From Betaproteobacteria bacterium (GTDB lineage: Bacteria > Pseudomonadota > Gammaproteobacteria > Burkholderiales > SG8-39): a stretch of DNA of 47,680 nt. The stretch covers positions 1 through 47,680 of the forward strand of contig SHXR01000033.1 in the NCBI GenBank assembly GCA_009693235.1, in the 5' to 3' direction. Positions 8,347-16,916 of this stretch are shown piece by piece; the stretch's first letter is position 1, and each line of letters begins with the position of its first letter. Position numbers and translations under genes: made by a program. The notes under the pieces were generated by a model. The model had not been told where the DNA came from. It made no database searches and worked only from the letters and a program-made list of their open reading frames with translations.

Positions 8347-8349
8347 GGT

Positions 8350-8697
8350 CTATACCAATTTTATCGTCTATCTCCGAAGGGGTGGTGTGCAAATAAGCAT
8401 CCGAATGTTAGAGACGTTCGGTATGCCGCTGCAATCCACGCCGGAGAACTTGTGAACGAAGCGTGCACGATCAATGTGGTTTGTAAGACTCACGCGAGGT
8501 TAGATTGAGCACTTGTTAGGCGTGCGAAAGCGCCTCGCAGAGCCCACGCTGCCAGGACGAGGCGATCTGGCGGAGCTAGTGAAGCGACGGGTGGTCTAGG
8601 CCGACCCGTGCTGGCCAATCGCGGCGCACTCCGCAACGCAAAATTTATCGTGCGCAGCGTTCAGTAACGGATACCGACTCGCCGTCGCGCCCTCAGC
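8350..8697. other. Gene-free spacer between two HhH genes
   Basis: About 350 bases with no credible gene on either strand. A small hairpin (AGGCG...CGCCT) lies near 8520-8535. The promoter of the damaged HhH gene should lie at the left end, but no clear -35/-10 pair was recognised. Confidence 0.5.
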
Positions 8698-8997
8698 CTA
8701 TTTCTTCTTCGATTGATGCGCGATGATCCGATCCTTGATCTTCTCGTAGACGCCTTCGGGAATGATCTTCTTGTCGACCAGCTCGTTCTTGCCGTTGTAC
8801 AGTCGGCCTTTGATGATCGCCTTTGCGCGTGCGTCACCGATACCATCGAGGGTTTGTAATTGCTCGGCACTCGCAGAATTGATGTCGATCAGCGCGGCCG
8901 CTTTTTGTGACCCCTTCTCGGCGCCTTTGTCGGCCGCGACGGCCGGGCCGGTCAATCCAATCGCAAGGGCCATCAGGAACATTGCTAGTACGCGCAT
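8698..8997 (-). CDS. Secreted ComEA-like helix-hairpin-helix protein
   Basis: A 99-residue protein. Residues 1-21 form a signal peptide (MRVLAMFLMALAIGL, cleaved after AVA), giving a small periplasmic protein with one ComEA-type helix-hairpin-helix domain (ALIDINSASAEQLQTLDGIG, then DARAKAIIKGR), a DNA-backbone-binding fold, and a basic tail (HQSKKK). ComEA proteins bind incoming DNA during natural transformation. Small secreted HhH proteins of this kind are common in betaproteobacteria, but no other competence gene is visible here. The start is ATG 8997, with GAGGAG seven bases upstream, rather than the longer frame to 9027. The damaged paralogue is 350 bases downstream on the same strand. 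Confidence 0.82.
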   Translation of the reverse strand: MRVLAMFLMALAIGLTGPAVAADKGAEKGSQKAAALIDINSASAEQLQTLDGIGDARAKAIIKGRLYNGKNELVDKKIIPEGVYEKIKDRIIAHQSKKK

Positions 8998-9069
8998 TGC
9001 TGTTCTCCTCGGGTTATTGGCTATCACGGGGCAGATGGTAGTGCGGAATGCGGATGCGCCGCAACCACG

Positions 9070-10047
9070 CTACTCGTTGCGGATGTTGCGCTCCTTCACC
9101 AGGCGCCCCCACTTCTCATATTCGCTTTTCAGGTGAACGCCGAAGGCTTCCGGGGTGCTCGCGATGATGTCGAGCCCGAGTTCGTCGAAGCGCTTGGCGA
9201 CCTCCGGGGACCACAATGCCTGCTGCAGCTTGGCATTGAGCAGTGCAATGTGCGCCGCAGGTACGTCGCGTGGCGCGAGTACGCCATGCCACGCGGTGAA
9301 CTCGTACCCGGCGAGGCCGGCCTCAGCGATCGTCGGTACGTCCGGGAGGGCGGCGTTCCGCTTGGCGCCGGTGGTCCCAAGTGCCCCTAAGCGCCCCGAT
9401 TTCACATGCGGCAGGGTGTCGGCGATGTTGTTGAACGTGATGCCAATCTCGCCGCCTAATGTCGCGGCGATCGCCGGACCACCACCCTTGAATTAAATGG
9501 CGACGATATTGATCTGGCCAAGAAAATTGAACAATTCGCCTGATATGTGGGGATTGGTGCCGACCCCTGCCGATGAATAGTTGAGGCCACCCGGTTTGGA
9601 CTTCGCGAGCGCCACCAATTCGCGAGCCGTCCGCACGGGCAGCGATGGGTGCACGACGAGGAGCGAGGGTGATGCTGAGATCAGCATCACCGGCACGAGA
9701 TCGGTCAACGCGTCGAACGGCAGTTGCTTGAAGAGATGCGGATTCGAGGTGAGCGGGACCGTATTGATCAGCAGCGTGTAACCGTCTGGCTTCGCGCGCG
9801 CCACCATTTCGGTGCCGATGTTGCCCGACGCTCCACTGCGCGTATCGAGCACGACCGGTTGCCCAAGACCTTCGCCGAGCTTCGCGGCAACCAGGCGAGC
9901 GACCGTATCGACGCTGCCACCTGGTGGAAAGGGCACGATGACGCGAATGGGTCGCGCCGGAAACGCCTCCGCCTGTCCGTGCGCGGCGTCGATCGGCAAG
10001 ATCGCCGCCAGGAAAAGCGTGCTCAGTGCCAGCGAACGAAGGTTCAT
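9070..10047 (-). pseudogene. Bug/TctC-family solute-binding receptor interrupted by an in-frame TAA
   Basis: A full-length Bug receptor (signal peptide ending HGQ|AEAFPARP, then PIRVIVPFPPGGSVD, RSGASGNIGTEMVAR, YSSAGVGTNPHISGELF) that meets an in-frame TAA at 9493-9495. Directly after it the same frame continues FKGGGPAIAATLGGEIG through to a normal C-terminus (LVKERNIRNE) at 9070. This is a single substitution, most simply CAA (Gln) to TAA, not an indel. The receptor would be truncated to about 185 residues and probably non-functional. It lies 22 bases from the start-distal end of the amidase gene on the same strand, so the two likely form an operon (amidase first). Confidence 0.85.
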
Positions 10048-10068
10048 CATAGCGCTTCCTGTGGATCG

Positions 10069-11415
10069 TTATCCCCTGGTGCCGACGACCGCCTCAACCG
10101 CCTTCGACACTGCAAGAATATGTCGATCCTGCATGGCGATGCCAGACATCATGAGTCCGACCGGTCCGGTACCTGATTCATGGCATGGAATGGTGGCCGC
10201 GCAGCCGTCCAGAAAATTGATCAACCCACAGTTGCGTACGATCCGCATATTCCATTTCACATAGACCTCATCGGTCGCGCCGGCCTCGGCGATCGGCGGC
10301 GCGACACACGGCACCGTGGGCGTAATGATCGCATCGAAGGGCTCGATTGCTCCGGCTATCTCGTTCATGAATGCGCTCCGCAACTGATTCATTTCGACGA
10401 CTTCGACCCCGGTGATGGTCTTGCCGGCGTTGATGCGAGAGCCGACGCGCGGATCGTATTCGGCGAGCCGATGCGCCCACGGCTGATGGATCACCGCCGC
10501 ATCCAAGCCGGAATAGCCGCCGTTCTTGAAATACTGCGCTTGTCGACTAAACGATGGCAGTGGCACTTCAATGATATGGGCACCGGCCCGTGAGAGTGCT
10601 GCGAGCGCGACATCGAACGAGCGCGCCACATGCGGATCGAGATCTTCGATCGCCTCGGATTTTGGCACCATCAGGCGAAGCCCCTTGGCCGACATCAGCG
10701 CAAGCGGGGTGATCGGCTCGCCCGCCAGCACCGCATCAAACGTGGCGCAGCAATCGACCGAATTGGCAAGTGGCCCGATGGAATCTAAAGTATAGGAGAG
10801 CGGGAATGCGCCGTCGCGCGGAATGCGCCGCTGTGTCGGTTTGAATCCAGTCACACCACAGAGCGCGGCGGGCATCCGCACCGATCCTCGCGTGTCGCTG
10901 CCAAGGCCCATCACGCCCATGCCGTCGGCCACCGCAACCGCGGCGCCGGACGACGAACCACCCGGTGCCCGCCCGATCTTTCGATCCCACGGATTACGGG
11001 GGGTGCCATAGTGGGGATTGAGGCCCAGCCCACCAAACGCGAATTCCACCATGTTGGTGCGCCCTATGATGATCGCGCCGGCGGCCCGCAGTCGCGCCAC
11101 GACCGGCGCATCGGCCTTCGCCGGTGGCGCATCGTTCAGTACCTTGGAGCCCGCGCGCGTGACATCACCGCCGACATCGAACAAGTCTTTCAACGAAATC
11201 GGCAGCCCATCGACCTGCGACCGCACGATCCCCGCCTTGCGCAATCGGTCCGCATGATCCGCTTCGGCACGAGCCAATTCACCATAAATTTTCAGAAATG
11301 TGCGGGCGCCTTCCCCGGCGGGATCGGCGATGCGTGCGAGGGCCCCCTCAACGAGGGCGCGACTGGAAGTGCGGCCGGCGGCAAGGCGAGCAGCGAGGGA
11401 AGCGACGGTTTCCAT
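10069..11415 (-). CDS. Amidase signature-family hydrolase
   Basis: A 448-residue amidase-signature enzyme, hydrolysing C-N bonds of carboxamides or ureides. The Ser-cisSer-Lys triad is visible: Lys76 in ISLKD, cis-Ser154 in GGSSSG and nucleophile Ser178 in GSDTRGSVR. The usual GSDTGGS has Arg in place of the first Gly, a conservative oddity next to the nucleophile. Length is typical for single-domain amidases. The frame extends to a TTG at 11427, but the ATG at 11415 is more natural. The Bug receptor gene downstream on the same strand implies uptake of the amide or its acid product. Substrate not predictable from sequence. Confidence 0.88.
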   Translation of the reverse strand: METVASLAARLAAGRTSSRALVEGALARIADPAGEGARTFLKIYGELARAEADHADRLRKAGIVRSQVDGLPISLKDLFDVGGDVTRAGSKVLNDAPPAKADAPVVARLRAAGAIIIGRTNMVEFAFGGLGLNPHYGTPRNPWDRKIGRAPGGSSSGAAVAVADGMGVMGLGSDTRGSVRMPAALCGVTGFKPTQRRIPRDGAFPLSYTLDSIGPLANSVDCCATFDAVLAGEPITPLALMSAKGLRLMVPKSEAIEDLDPHVARSFDVALAALSRAGAHIIEVPLPSFSRQAQYFKNGGYSGLDAAVIHQPWAHRLAEYDPRVGSRINAGKTITGVEVVEMNQLRSAFMNEIAGAIEPFDAIITPTVPCVAPPIAEAGATDEVYVKWNMRIVRNCGLINFLDGCAATIPCHESGTGPVGLMMSGIAMQDRHILAVSKAVEAVVGTRG

Positions 11416-11435
11416 AATGAGTTCCAAGGCCTGAG

Positions 11436-11502
11436 GGTGGGTAGGATGATCCCACGATGTCGGTCATTAGTGGAATACACGCGGCTTTGCCACCCTACGG
11501 GC
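11436..11502. repeat. Partial family D repeat in the amidase/receptor divergent region
   Basis: GGGTAGGATG near the left end and GGCTTTGCCACCCTACGGG near the right end form imperfect arms like the GTAGGG...CCCTAC repeat at 28974-29089. It occupies the divergent promoter region of the amidase and the next Bug gene, where no clear promoter boxes were recognised. Confidence 0.35.
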
Positions 11503-11577
11503 ACCGACCCGTCGTGATTCGCGGTCACGCATTCCTCATATACTTCGCCGGTCGATCGCATTGACTGAAGGAAATTG

Positions 11578-12537
11578 ATGAATCGCCTTGCATGGGTCTT
11601 TTCAGCCTTGCTGTTTGCCGGCGTCGCAGCGGCGCAAACCTATCCCGAGCGCGCGGTACGGGTCATCGTGCCGTGGCCGCCCGGGCAGGCGACCGACCTT
11701 GTGGCACGCATCGTTGCGCAAAAGCTAAGCGAGTCGTTGGGGCAGCCGTTTATCATCGAAAACAAGGCGGGCGCGGGCGGGCAGATCGGTACCGACTTCG
11801 TCGCCAAGGCGCCGACCGACGGCTATACCCTGCTCGCCGCCTCGGCCGGCCCAGTGACGGTAAGTCCGCTCCTGCAGAAAGTCGCGTACGACGTCGACCG
11901 GAATTTCGCGTTCGCGCATCTGATCGGACTGTCCCCGTACGTGCTGGTGGCGAACTTGTCGATCCCAGCGAATAACGTGAAGGAGTTCATCACGCTCGTG
12001 AGAGCAAATCCGGGCAAGTACAGCTTTTCGTCATCGGGCACCGGCGCGGCGGCGCATCTCATCACCGAGTGGCTGAATTCGCGCGCGCAACTGAAGTCGA
12101 CCCATGTGCCGTACAAGGGCACTGCCCCCGCAATAATCGATGTCATGAATGGACAGATCGCCTACACCATGGAGACCTTGATCGCGACCAGTCCCCATGT
12201 GAAGTCGGGCAAATTGAGGGCGTTCGGTATTTCTATCTCGCGCCGCAGCGTGGTGTTGCCGGATGTACCAACTTTGATCGAAAGTGCCGATCTGGCGGGA
12301 TTCGATATCGGGGCATGGATAGGCTGGGCCTTCCCGGCCGGCACGCCACCGGCAATCGTCGCACGCATTTCGAGCTCGACCGAGAAAGTCCTCCAGGTCG
12401 CCGATACGCGCGACAAGATTACATCGATTGGTTTGGAAATAGATTCGCGCGGAGCGGACGCGTTCACCGTCTACCTGAAAGAGCAGCAGGCGCGATTCCA
12501 GGACATCATCAAGACGGGCAACATCAAGGTGGAGTAG
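11578..12537 (+). CDS. Bug/TctC-family periplasmic solute-binding receptor
   Basis: An intact 319-residue Bug receptor: signal peptide of ~20 residues (WVFSALLFAGVAAAQ), VIVPWPPGQATD, IIENKAGAGGQIG, HVPYKGTAP and FPAGTPPAIVA. Members are solute-binding components of tripartite tricarboxylate transporters, but most are orphan, as here: no TctA/TctB membrane genes lie in the window. PPGQATD replaces the usual PPGGxxD ligand-loop motif, so Gln sits where Gly is normal. GAAGGA precedes ATG 11578. Divergent from the amidase and convergent with the dioxygenase gene (24-base gap). Ligand unknown, probably a carboxylate. Confidence 0.9.
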   Translation: MNRLAWVFSALLFAGVAAAQTYPERAVRVIVPWPPGQATDLVARIVAQKLSESLGQPFIIENKAGAGGQIGTDFVAKAPTDGYTLLAASAGPVTVSPLLQKVAYDVDRNFAFAHLIGLSPYVLVANLSIPANNVKEFITLVRANPGKYSFSSSGTGAAAHLITEWLNSRAQLKSTHVPYKGTAPAIIDVMNGQIAYTMETLIATSPHVKSGKLRAFGISISRRSVVLPDVPTLIESADLAGFDIGAWIGWAFPAGTPPAIVARISSSTEKVLQVADTRDKITSIGLEIDSRGADAFTVYLKEQQARFQDIIKTGNIKVE

Positions 12538-12561
12538 TCGTTTGCAAGGGGTGCATCGCGG

Positions 12562-13614
12562 CTACGCAAACACCGCAAAGCATTTGTTCGAGTTCACCAC
12601 ATACGACTCCACCCAGTCGATCACTTCGACTTTCTTGCCGAGTTCGGCCATCGCACCGGCGACCGTGATCCAATTCAGGAACTCCTGTTGGCCGGCATCT
12701 TCGATGGTCGCAAGCGACAGCTCACGCCAAGCGCTAAACCGGTTGTCCTTCAACTCAGCGAAGCGCGCCCGGTCGCTCGTGATATCCGGATAAAGGCAAT
12801 CATTCTTCTGCGTGAGAAACGCGTGTGACCAACTTGATGATGCAATGAGTGCCACGCGGTAGGTGGATCTGGCCAACACACGTCCGACCGCGCGGCCCAT
12901 GTCGAAGCAGGCCATTGGCGAAGGCGCGGGCGGATCCTGCTCGCCCACCAAAGCCTCGGTGAGATTACTGGCTCCTTGCATGCGCACCACTTCACTGCCG
13001 TAGCAGTTCACATGAAAGGGCACGACCGGATACGGAAAGCCCTTACGATCGACATCGAGGTAAAGAAGGGTATTGATGAATGCATGCGCCAAGCCGCGGC
13101 CGTACTTCAGACGATAGGCATACGGGATCGGGAAGCCTTCCGCATTCAAACCATTGACGAGTTGTCGCGCGACTGCCTTATGGCCGGCATGCCGAAACAC
13201 GGTTTCCGGCCCTTCGTTCCAGACGTTGCGTTGATAGGCCCCGGCCCCTGGCGCGAACGGGCGCGACTCCATTGGGTCGGTGATGTATACGCAAAACGGC
13301 GGCAGACAATCTTCCGTGAAGTTCTCGTACTGATCATCACCAAAGATGAATACTGCATCGGGGTTGAATGCATCCAACCGCGCGCGAATCACACGCGATG
13401 CGGCAAAGCAGCGCTCACGATGATCACGTCCATTGGATACACCCTTGTCGTCCCCCCATTCGGCCTGCATCGGTGCGGGCCAATTGCGGGGGTCTTTGAG
13501 GTGTTCCGGGATGCGGCGCCCGCCCAGCAGTCGGCGCAAGGTTCCGGCGACGTCTTCGTCGACGCGCAGCATTGCAGGCGTGTGGGTCATGCCCAATCCA
13601 AGAATTTCAGCCAT
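12562..13614 (-). CDS. LigB-type class III extradiol dioxygenase-like enzyme
   Basis: A 350-residue protein of the LigB/protocatechuate 4,5-dioxygenase catalytic-subunit superfamily, Fe(II) enzymes that cleave catecholic rings. Visible elements are the N-terminal LGMTHTPAM with its candidate metal His, DAVFIFGDDQYENF near residue 90, the central PVVPFHVNCYG strand and RVALIASSSWSHAFL near residue 255, whose Ser-His corresponds to the active-site region. It lacks an obvious partner beta subunit, like single-gene members. The ATG has only a weak Shine-Dalgarno. A 10-base-pair hairpin and a family B repeat lie in its upstream region. Aromatic-ring catabolism is the likely role; substrate undetermined. 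Confidence 0.8.
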   Translation of the reverse strand: MAEILGLGMTHTPAMLRVDEDVAGTLRRLLGGRRIPEHLKDPRNWPAPMQAEWGDDKGVSNGRDHRERCFAASRVIRARLDAFNPDAVFIFGDDQYENFTEDCLPPFCVYITDPMESRPFAPGAGAYQRNVWNEGPETVFRHAGHKAVARQLVNGLNAEGFPIPYAYRLKYGRGLAHAFINTLLYLDVDRKGFPYPVVPFHVNCYGSEVVRMQGASNLTEALVGEQDPPAPSPMACFDMGRAVGRVLARSTYRVALIASSSWSHAFLTQKNDCLYPDITSDRARFAELKDNRFSAWRELSLATIEDAGQQEFLNWITVAGAMAELGKKVEVIDWVESYVVNSNKCFAVFA

Positions 13615-13634
13615 GTTGATATTCGCTTAGGGGA

Positions 13635-13666
13635 ACGCTGATTAAGCTTTCTTGCGTAATCAGCGT
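13635..13666. other. 10-bp hairpin upstream of the dioxygenase gene
   Basis: ACGCTGATTA (13635-13644) and TAATCAGCGT (13657-13666) are perfect complements around a 12-base loop. It lies 21 bases upstream of the dioxygenase start, in its probable 5' leader. There is no T-run, so an intrinsic terminator is unlikely. Confidence 0.5.
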
Positions 13667-13680
13667 GAACATATTTTTCA

Positions 13681-13714
13681 GGGAGTTACGAGGGGGCGAA
13701 CCCCCTTGTTCCAT
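13681..13714. repeat. Palindromic repeat, family B copy 1
   Basis: GGGAGTTACGAGGGGG, loop CGAA, then CCCCCTTGTTCCA. The reverse complement of the second unit at 32838-32901 reads GGGGATTTACAAGGGGG...CCCCCTTGTTCCA, so the two are copies of one dispersed palindrome. Confidence 0.65.
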
Positions 13715-13782
13715 TACTTCTTCGGTTGATCCGCCGTACTCTAACTTGAAATGCGCGACCAGAACGGGCCGCCCAGGTGATG

Positions 13783-14643
13783 CTATTCCCGCGGTTCCCC
13801 AAGGAGGTGCATCGCCTCGGCGGATAGTTTCAGATCTGCCGCGCCGATGTTTTCTTCCAGGTGGGCAATCCTTCCGGTACCGGGAGCGGGCAGCATGGCC
13901 GGTGACCGTGTCAGGAGCCAAGCGAGGGCGACCTGCGCGGCTGTGGCACGTCGCTCATTGGCGATTTTCACCAGTCGCGGTGATCTCAGCAGCTGACCGG
14001 AGGCGAGCGGATACCATGGGATAAACGCGATGCCCATGCGTTCGCAAGTCGCCAGCACATCGTCGTGGCTGTGATCTTCGACGTTGAAATATTTCTGCAC
14101 CGATACGATCGGGACGATGGCGTTCGCCTCCTCGATCTGTCCCACCGTCACGCTGGCAAGGCCCACATGCCGGATCTTTCCGGCGCGCCGCAGGTCTGCG
14201 AGCGCACCGACCGAATCAGCGAAGGGCACATGCAAATCCGGTATCTGCAGCTGATAGAGATCGATGCACGAAAGCCGCAAGCGTTTGAGGCTCTCCTCCA
14301 CCGCTTTACGCAGGTGCTCGGGACGCCCGTTCGGGATCCAGTTCTTTTTTGTCGGCCGGGTGTAGCCGCTTTGCGTGGCGATCACGACGCCGGCTGGATA
14401 CGGATAGAGCGCCTCGGCTATCAGTGTCTCGGCCACCTCGGACCCGTAACTGTCGGCCGTATCGATGAAATGGATCCCCAATTCCACTGCGCGCTGCAGT
14501 AATTTCAGTGCCGCCGCACAGTTCTTCGGCAAACCCCATGCGCCGTCGCCGCACAGGCGCATCGAGCCAAACCCGAGGCGATTGACCTTGAGATCACCAA
14601 GCACGATGGCGCCGGCGTTGGCGGCGTTCACGGCAGTTGTCAT
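13783..14643 (-). CDS. Aldo/keto reductase family protein with altered catalytic tetrad
   Basis: A 286-residue AKR (TIM-barrel, NADPH-type). Asp61 and Tyr66 of the tetrad are present in IDTADSYG. The catalytic Lys and His are both Gln: the strand normally read ATKxG is ATQSG (Gln91), and YQLHRPD is YQLQIPD (Gln133). The cofactor region VGALADLRRAGKIRHVGLASV and C-terminal LAWLLTRSPAMLPAPGTG are otherwise canonical. Both changes are one base away from the usual codons. Activity should be reduced or different in type. Only two bases separate it from the Bug receptor gene upstream, so it is in that operon. Confidence 0.82.
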   Translation of the reverse strand: MTTAVNAANAGAIVLGDLKVNRLGFGSMRLCGDGAWGLPKNCAAALKLLQRAVELGIHFIDTADSYGSEVAETLIAEALYPYPAGVVIATQSGYTRPTKKNWIPNGRPEHLRKAVEESLKRLRLSCIDLYQLQIPDLHVPFADSVGALADLRRAGKIRHVGLASVTVGQIEEANAIVPIVSVQKYFNVEDHSHDDVLATCERMGIAFIPWYPLASGQLLRSPRLVKIANERRATAAQVALAWLLTRSPAMLPAPGTGRIAHLEENIGAADLKLSAEAMHLLGEPRE

Positions 14644-14645
14644 TT

Positions 14646-15620
14646 TTATTCAGGCTTTATCCGCGCGTCCCGGGCGATCTTTGCATAGCGGCCGATATCG
14701 ATGCGAATCACTTCGGCGAATCGCTCCGGTGTGGAACCGAGCGGTTCAATGCCGACCGGTGCCAATCGGTCGTTGACAACGACCGGATCGGCCAGGATGC
14801 GATTGATTTCGGCATTGAGCCGATCGATGATCGCACGCGGCGTACCAGCCGGCGCCAGCACCCCATTCCAGGTTTCGACGACGTAACCGGAGAGCGTATC
14901 GCCGATCGTGGGGATGTCAGGCAGCAGCGCGGTGCGCGCCTGGCCGGCGACCGCAATCGCTCGCAACTTGCCGGTCTTGTAGTGGGGCAGCAGCGAATTG
15001 ATGGCGCCGATGGTGAACGAAATTTCATTCGACAGCAGGGCGGGCACAATGCCGCTCGCCCCTTTGTACGGAATATGCACGATATTGATGTCGGTCATCG
15101 ATTTCATCAGTTCGGCAGCGAGATGATGCGGCGCGCCGATGCCGGCCGTTCCGTAGGTCATGCCCGGCATTGCCTTGGCGTGGGCAATGAATTCCTTCAC
15201 GGTACGGATGGGTGAGCTCGCATTCACGGTCAGAACAAAGGGGACAGCACCAGCCAGCACGATCGGCTCGAAATCCTTGATCGGATCATAGGGCAACTTT
15301 ACGAAGAAGCTCGGATTGACGGCGTGCGCGCTCGAAGTGAAGAGCAGGGAATAGCCGTCGGCGGGTTGCCGGGCGACGAACTCCGTGGCGATATTGCCCG
15401 CGCCACCTGGTTTGTTCTCGACGATCACCGGTTGCCCGAACGCGAGCTGCAGTCGTTCGGCGATGATGCGTGCGAGCAGGTCATTGGAGCCGCCCGGTGG
15501 CAATGGCACAGCGATCCGAATGGGGCGGACCGGATACACCTGTGCCCAGGCGGCGGTCGCGGCGGCAGCGAGCAACATCGACGCGACAACCTTGGCAAGT
15601 CGTCTAAGACCAACAGACAT
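14646..15620 (-). CDS. Bug/TctC-family periplasmic solute-binding receptor
   Basis: An intact 324-residue Bug receptor. The N-terminus is a signal peptide (MSVGLRRLAKVVASML, cleaved near AWAQ|VYPVRP), followed by IRIAVPLPPGGSND, VENKPGGAGNIATEFVARQ, HIPYKGASG and LAPAGTPRAIIDRLN, all family hallmarks. The start is ATG 15620, with GTGGAG eight bases upstream, rather than the longer frame to 15653. It is the first gene of a two-gene operon with the atypical aldo-keto reductase, and divergent from the uracil-DNA glycosylase gene (63-base gap, presumably holding both promoters). Ligand unknown. Confidence 0.92.
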   Translation of the reverse strand: MSVGLRRLAKVVASMLLAAAATAAWAQVYPVRPIRIAVPLPPGGSNDLLARIIAERLQLAFGQPVIVENKPGGAGNIATEFVARQPADGYSLLFTSSAHAVNPSFFVKLPYDPIKDFEPIVLAGAVPFVLTVNASSPIRTVKEFIAHAKAMPGMTYGTAGIGAPHHLAAELMKSMTDINIVHIPYKGASGIVPALLSNEISFTIGAINSLLPHYKTGKLRAIAVAGQARTALLPDIPTIGDTLSGYVVETWNGVLAPAGTPRAIIDRLNAEINRILADPVVVNDRLAPVGIEPLGSTPERFAEVIRIDIGRYAKIARDARIKPE

Positions 15621-15683
15621 CGCAACTCCACTTTGATTGACGATAGTTCCCATGATACCGGCCGTCTGCGTAACATTGTAAGA

Positions 15684-16436
15684 ATGGATATCGCCACTTC
15701 GTTGCTAAATGCCGCGCGCACGCTCTCGCGTGGTCTCGCCAAGCTCGACTTCGCAGCACCGATCACCCATGTCTACAATCCGCACCAATACGCTTGGGCC
15801 CCCTACGAGGAATATGTGACCCGATTTGGTGCACAGCGCAAACACGTCGTCCTGCTCGGCATGAATCCCGGGCCATTTGGCATGATGCAGACTGGCGTCC
15901 CGTTCGGTGAAGTGGCCGCGGTCCGTGACTGGATGAAGATCGCGGCCCGCACCAAGGCGCCGGCACGCATGCATCCGAAGCGGCCAATCGACGGGTTTTC
16001 TTGCACACGATCCGAGGTGAGCGGGCGGCGGCTATGGGGATGGGCGGCGGCACGTTTTGCAACGGCCGAGACGTTTTTCGGCGAATGGTTCGTACTCAAT
16101 TACTGTCCGCTCGCGTTTCTCGAGGAATCGGGGCGCAATTTTACTCCGGACAAGCTGCCCGCAGCACAGTTACGCGATCTGTATGCTCTGTGTAATCGCC
16201 ACTTGGCGACCACCCTCACTGCGCTTGCACCAACCTGGGCGCTCGGTGTCGGGGGCTTTGCCGAAAAGCGCATCCGCGCGGTGCTGGAAGGTGATGAGGT
16301 CGCGAGCGATCTCGCCCGTCACATCCAGGTCGGACAGATTCTGCATCCAAGCCCTGCCAGTCCGGCCGCCAATCGCGGCTGGGAAGAAGCGGTGAATAAG
16401 CAGCTCGCCCGCTTGGGCGTGCTTCCCCCGGCGTGA
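15684..16436 (+). CDS. SMUG1-like uracil-DNA glycosylase
   Basis: A 250-residue uracil-DNA glycosylase superfamily protein of the SMUG1 type, removing uracil (and in animals 5-hydroxymethyluracil) from DNA. The active-site motif GMNPGPFGM (residues 59-67) is the SMUG1 version of motif A, with Asn61 as catalytic residue, followed by QTGVPFGE. Motif B is HPSPASPAAN near residue 220, with the conserved His and the SPAS intercalation loop. SMUG1 is scattered in bacteria and commoner in beta- and deltaproteobacteria. Start ATG 15684 is taken because the upstream frame runs into the divergent receptor gene. An HNH protein gene follows 17 bases downstream, suggesting joint expression. Confidence 0.88.
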   Translation: MDIATSLLNAARTLSRGLAKLDFAAPITHVYNPHQYAWAPYEEYVTRFGAQRKHVVLLGMNPGPFGMMQTGVPFGEVAAVRDWMKIAARTKAPARMHPKRPIDGFSCTRSEVSGRRLWGWAAARFATAETFFGEWFVLNYCPLAFLEESGRNFTPDKLPAAQLRDLYALCNRHLATTLTALAPTWALGVGGFAEKRIRAVLEGDEVASDLARHIQVGQILHPSPASPAANRGWEEAVNKQLARLGVLPPA

Positions 16437-16453
16437 TTTGACGGATTGGACTC

Positions 16454-16807
16454 ATGGACCGCCTCGACAAAATCGTTGCCGACGCCCGCCGCAACCGCGA
16501 GGAGCGGGAAAAAGGCTATCGCGAACGGGCGCTGAAACTCTTCCCCCATGTTTGCGGGCGCTGTTCGCGCGCGTTCACCTACGCGACGCTGCAATTGCTC
16601 GAGGTGCATCACAAGGATCACAATCACGACAACAATCCGCCCGATGGCAGCAACTGGGAGCTGCTTTGCACCTATTGCCATGAGGACGAGCACGCTCGCC
16701 GACTGAATAACGCTGGGCGCGTGCCCACGCCAGGCGGGGAGCAAACCGCGCACGCGACGCACCAGCCGTTCGCCAATCTCAAAGACAAGTTGAAACCGAA
16801 GGCGTAA
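16454..16807 (+). CDS. yajD: YajD-type HNH nuclease-family protein
   Basis: A 117-residue HNH-domain protein very like E. coli YajD. Two CxxC pairs (Cys34/Cys37 in CGRC; Cys72/Cys75 in CTYC) would hold a structural zinc. They flank the betabeta-alpha-metal core HHKDHNHDNNP (residues 52-62) with the invariant Asn-rich turn. The N-terminal helix is highly charged (RRNREEREKGYRERAL), as in YajD. The biochemical role of YajD is not established; HNH motifs usually mean nicking or endonuclease activity. It lies directly behind the SMUG1-like glycosylase gene on the same strand, hinting at a DNA-repair-related unit. Confidence 0.85.
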   Translation: MDRLDKIVADARRNREEREKGYRERALKLFPHVCGRCSRAFTYATLQLLEVHHKDHNHDNNPPDGSNWELLCTYCHEDEHARRLNNAGRVPTPGGEQTAHATHQPFANLKDKLKPKA

Positions 16808-16916
16808 CGCGCCCGGTCAGTCGCTTTCGTCGCGGGCGAAGGCGAGGGGAAATTCCGGCGTGTCGTCGTTGACCAGTGCCTCAATTTCTCTTCCGGGGGC
16901 AGAGACTGTCTGGTAC

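Noticed and set aside
8495..8540. Possible integron attC site (GTTAGAT and TTGTTAGGCGT heptamers with a small hairpin)
   Set aside because: GTTRRRY heptamers are common by chance. No matching inverse core (RYYYAAC), no cassette structure and no integrase were found.
16807..16916. Short minus-strand coding-like stretch ending ...EFPLAFARDESD
   Set aside because: Codon use looks partly coding, but there is no start codon with a ribosome site and no recognisable family. It is too short to call a gene.
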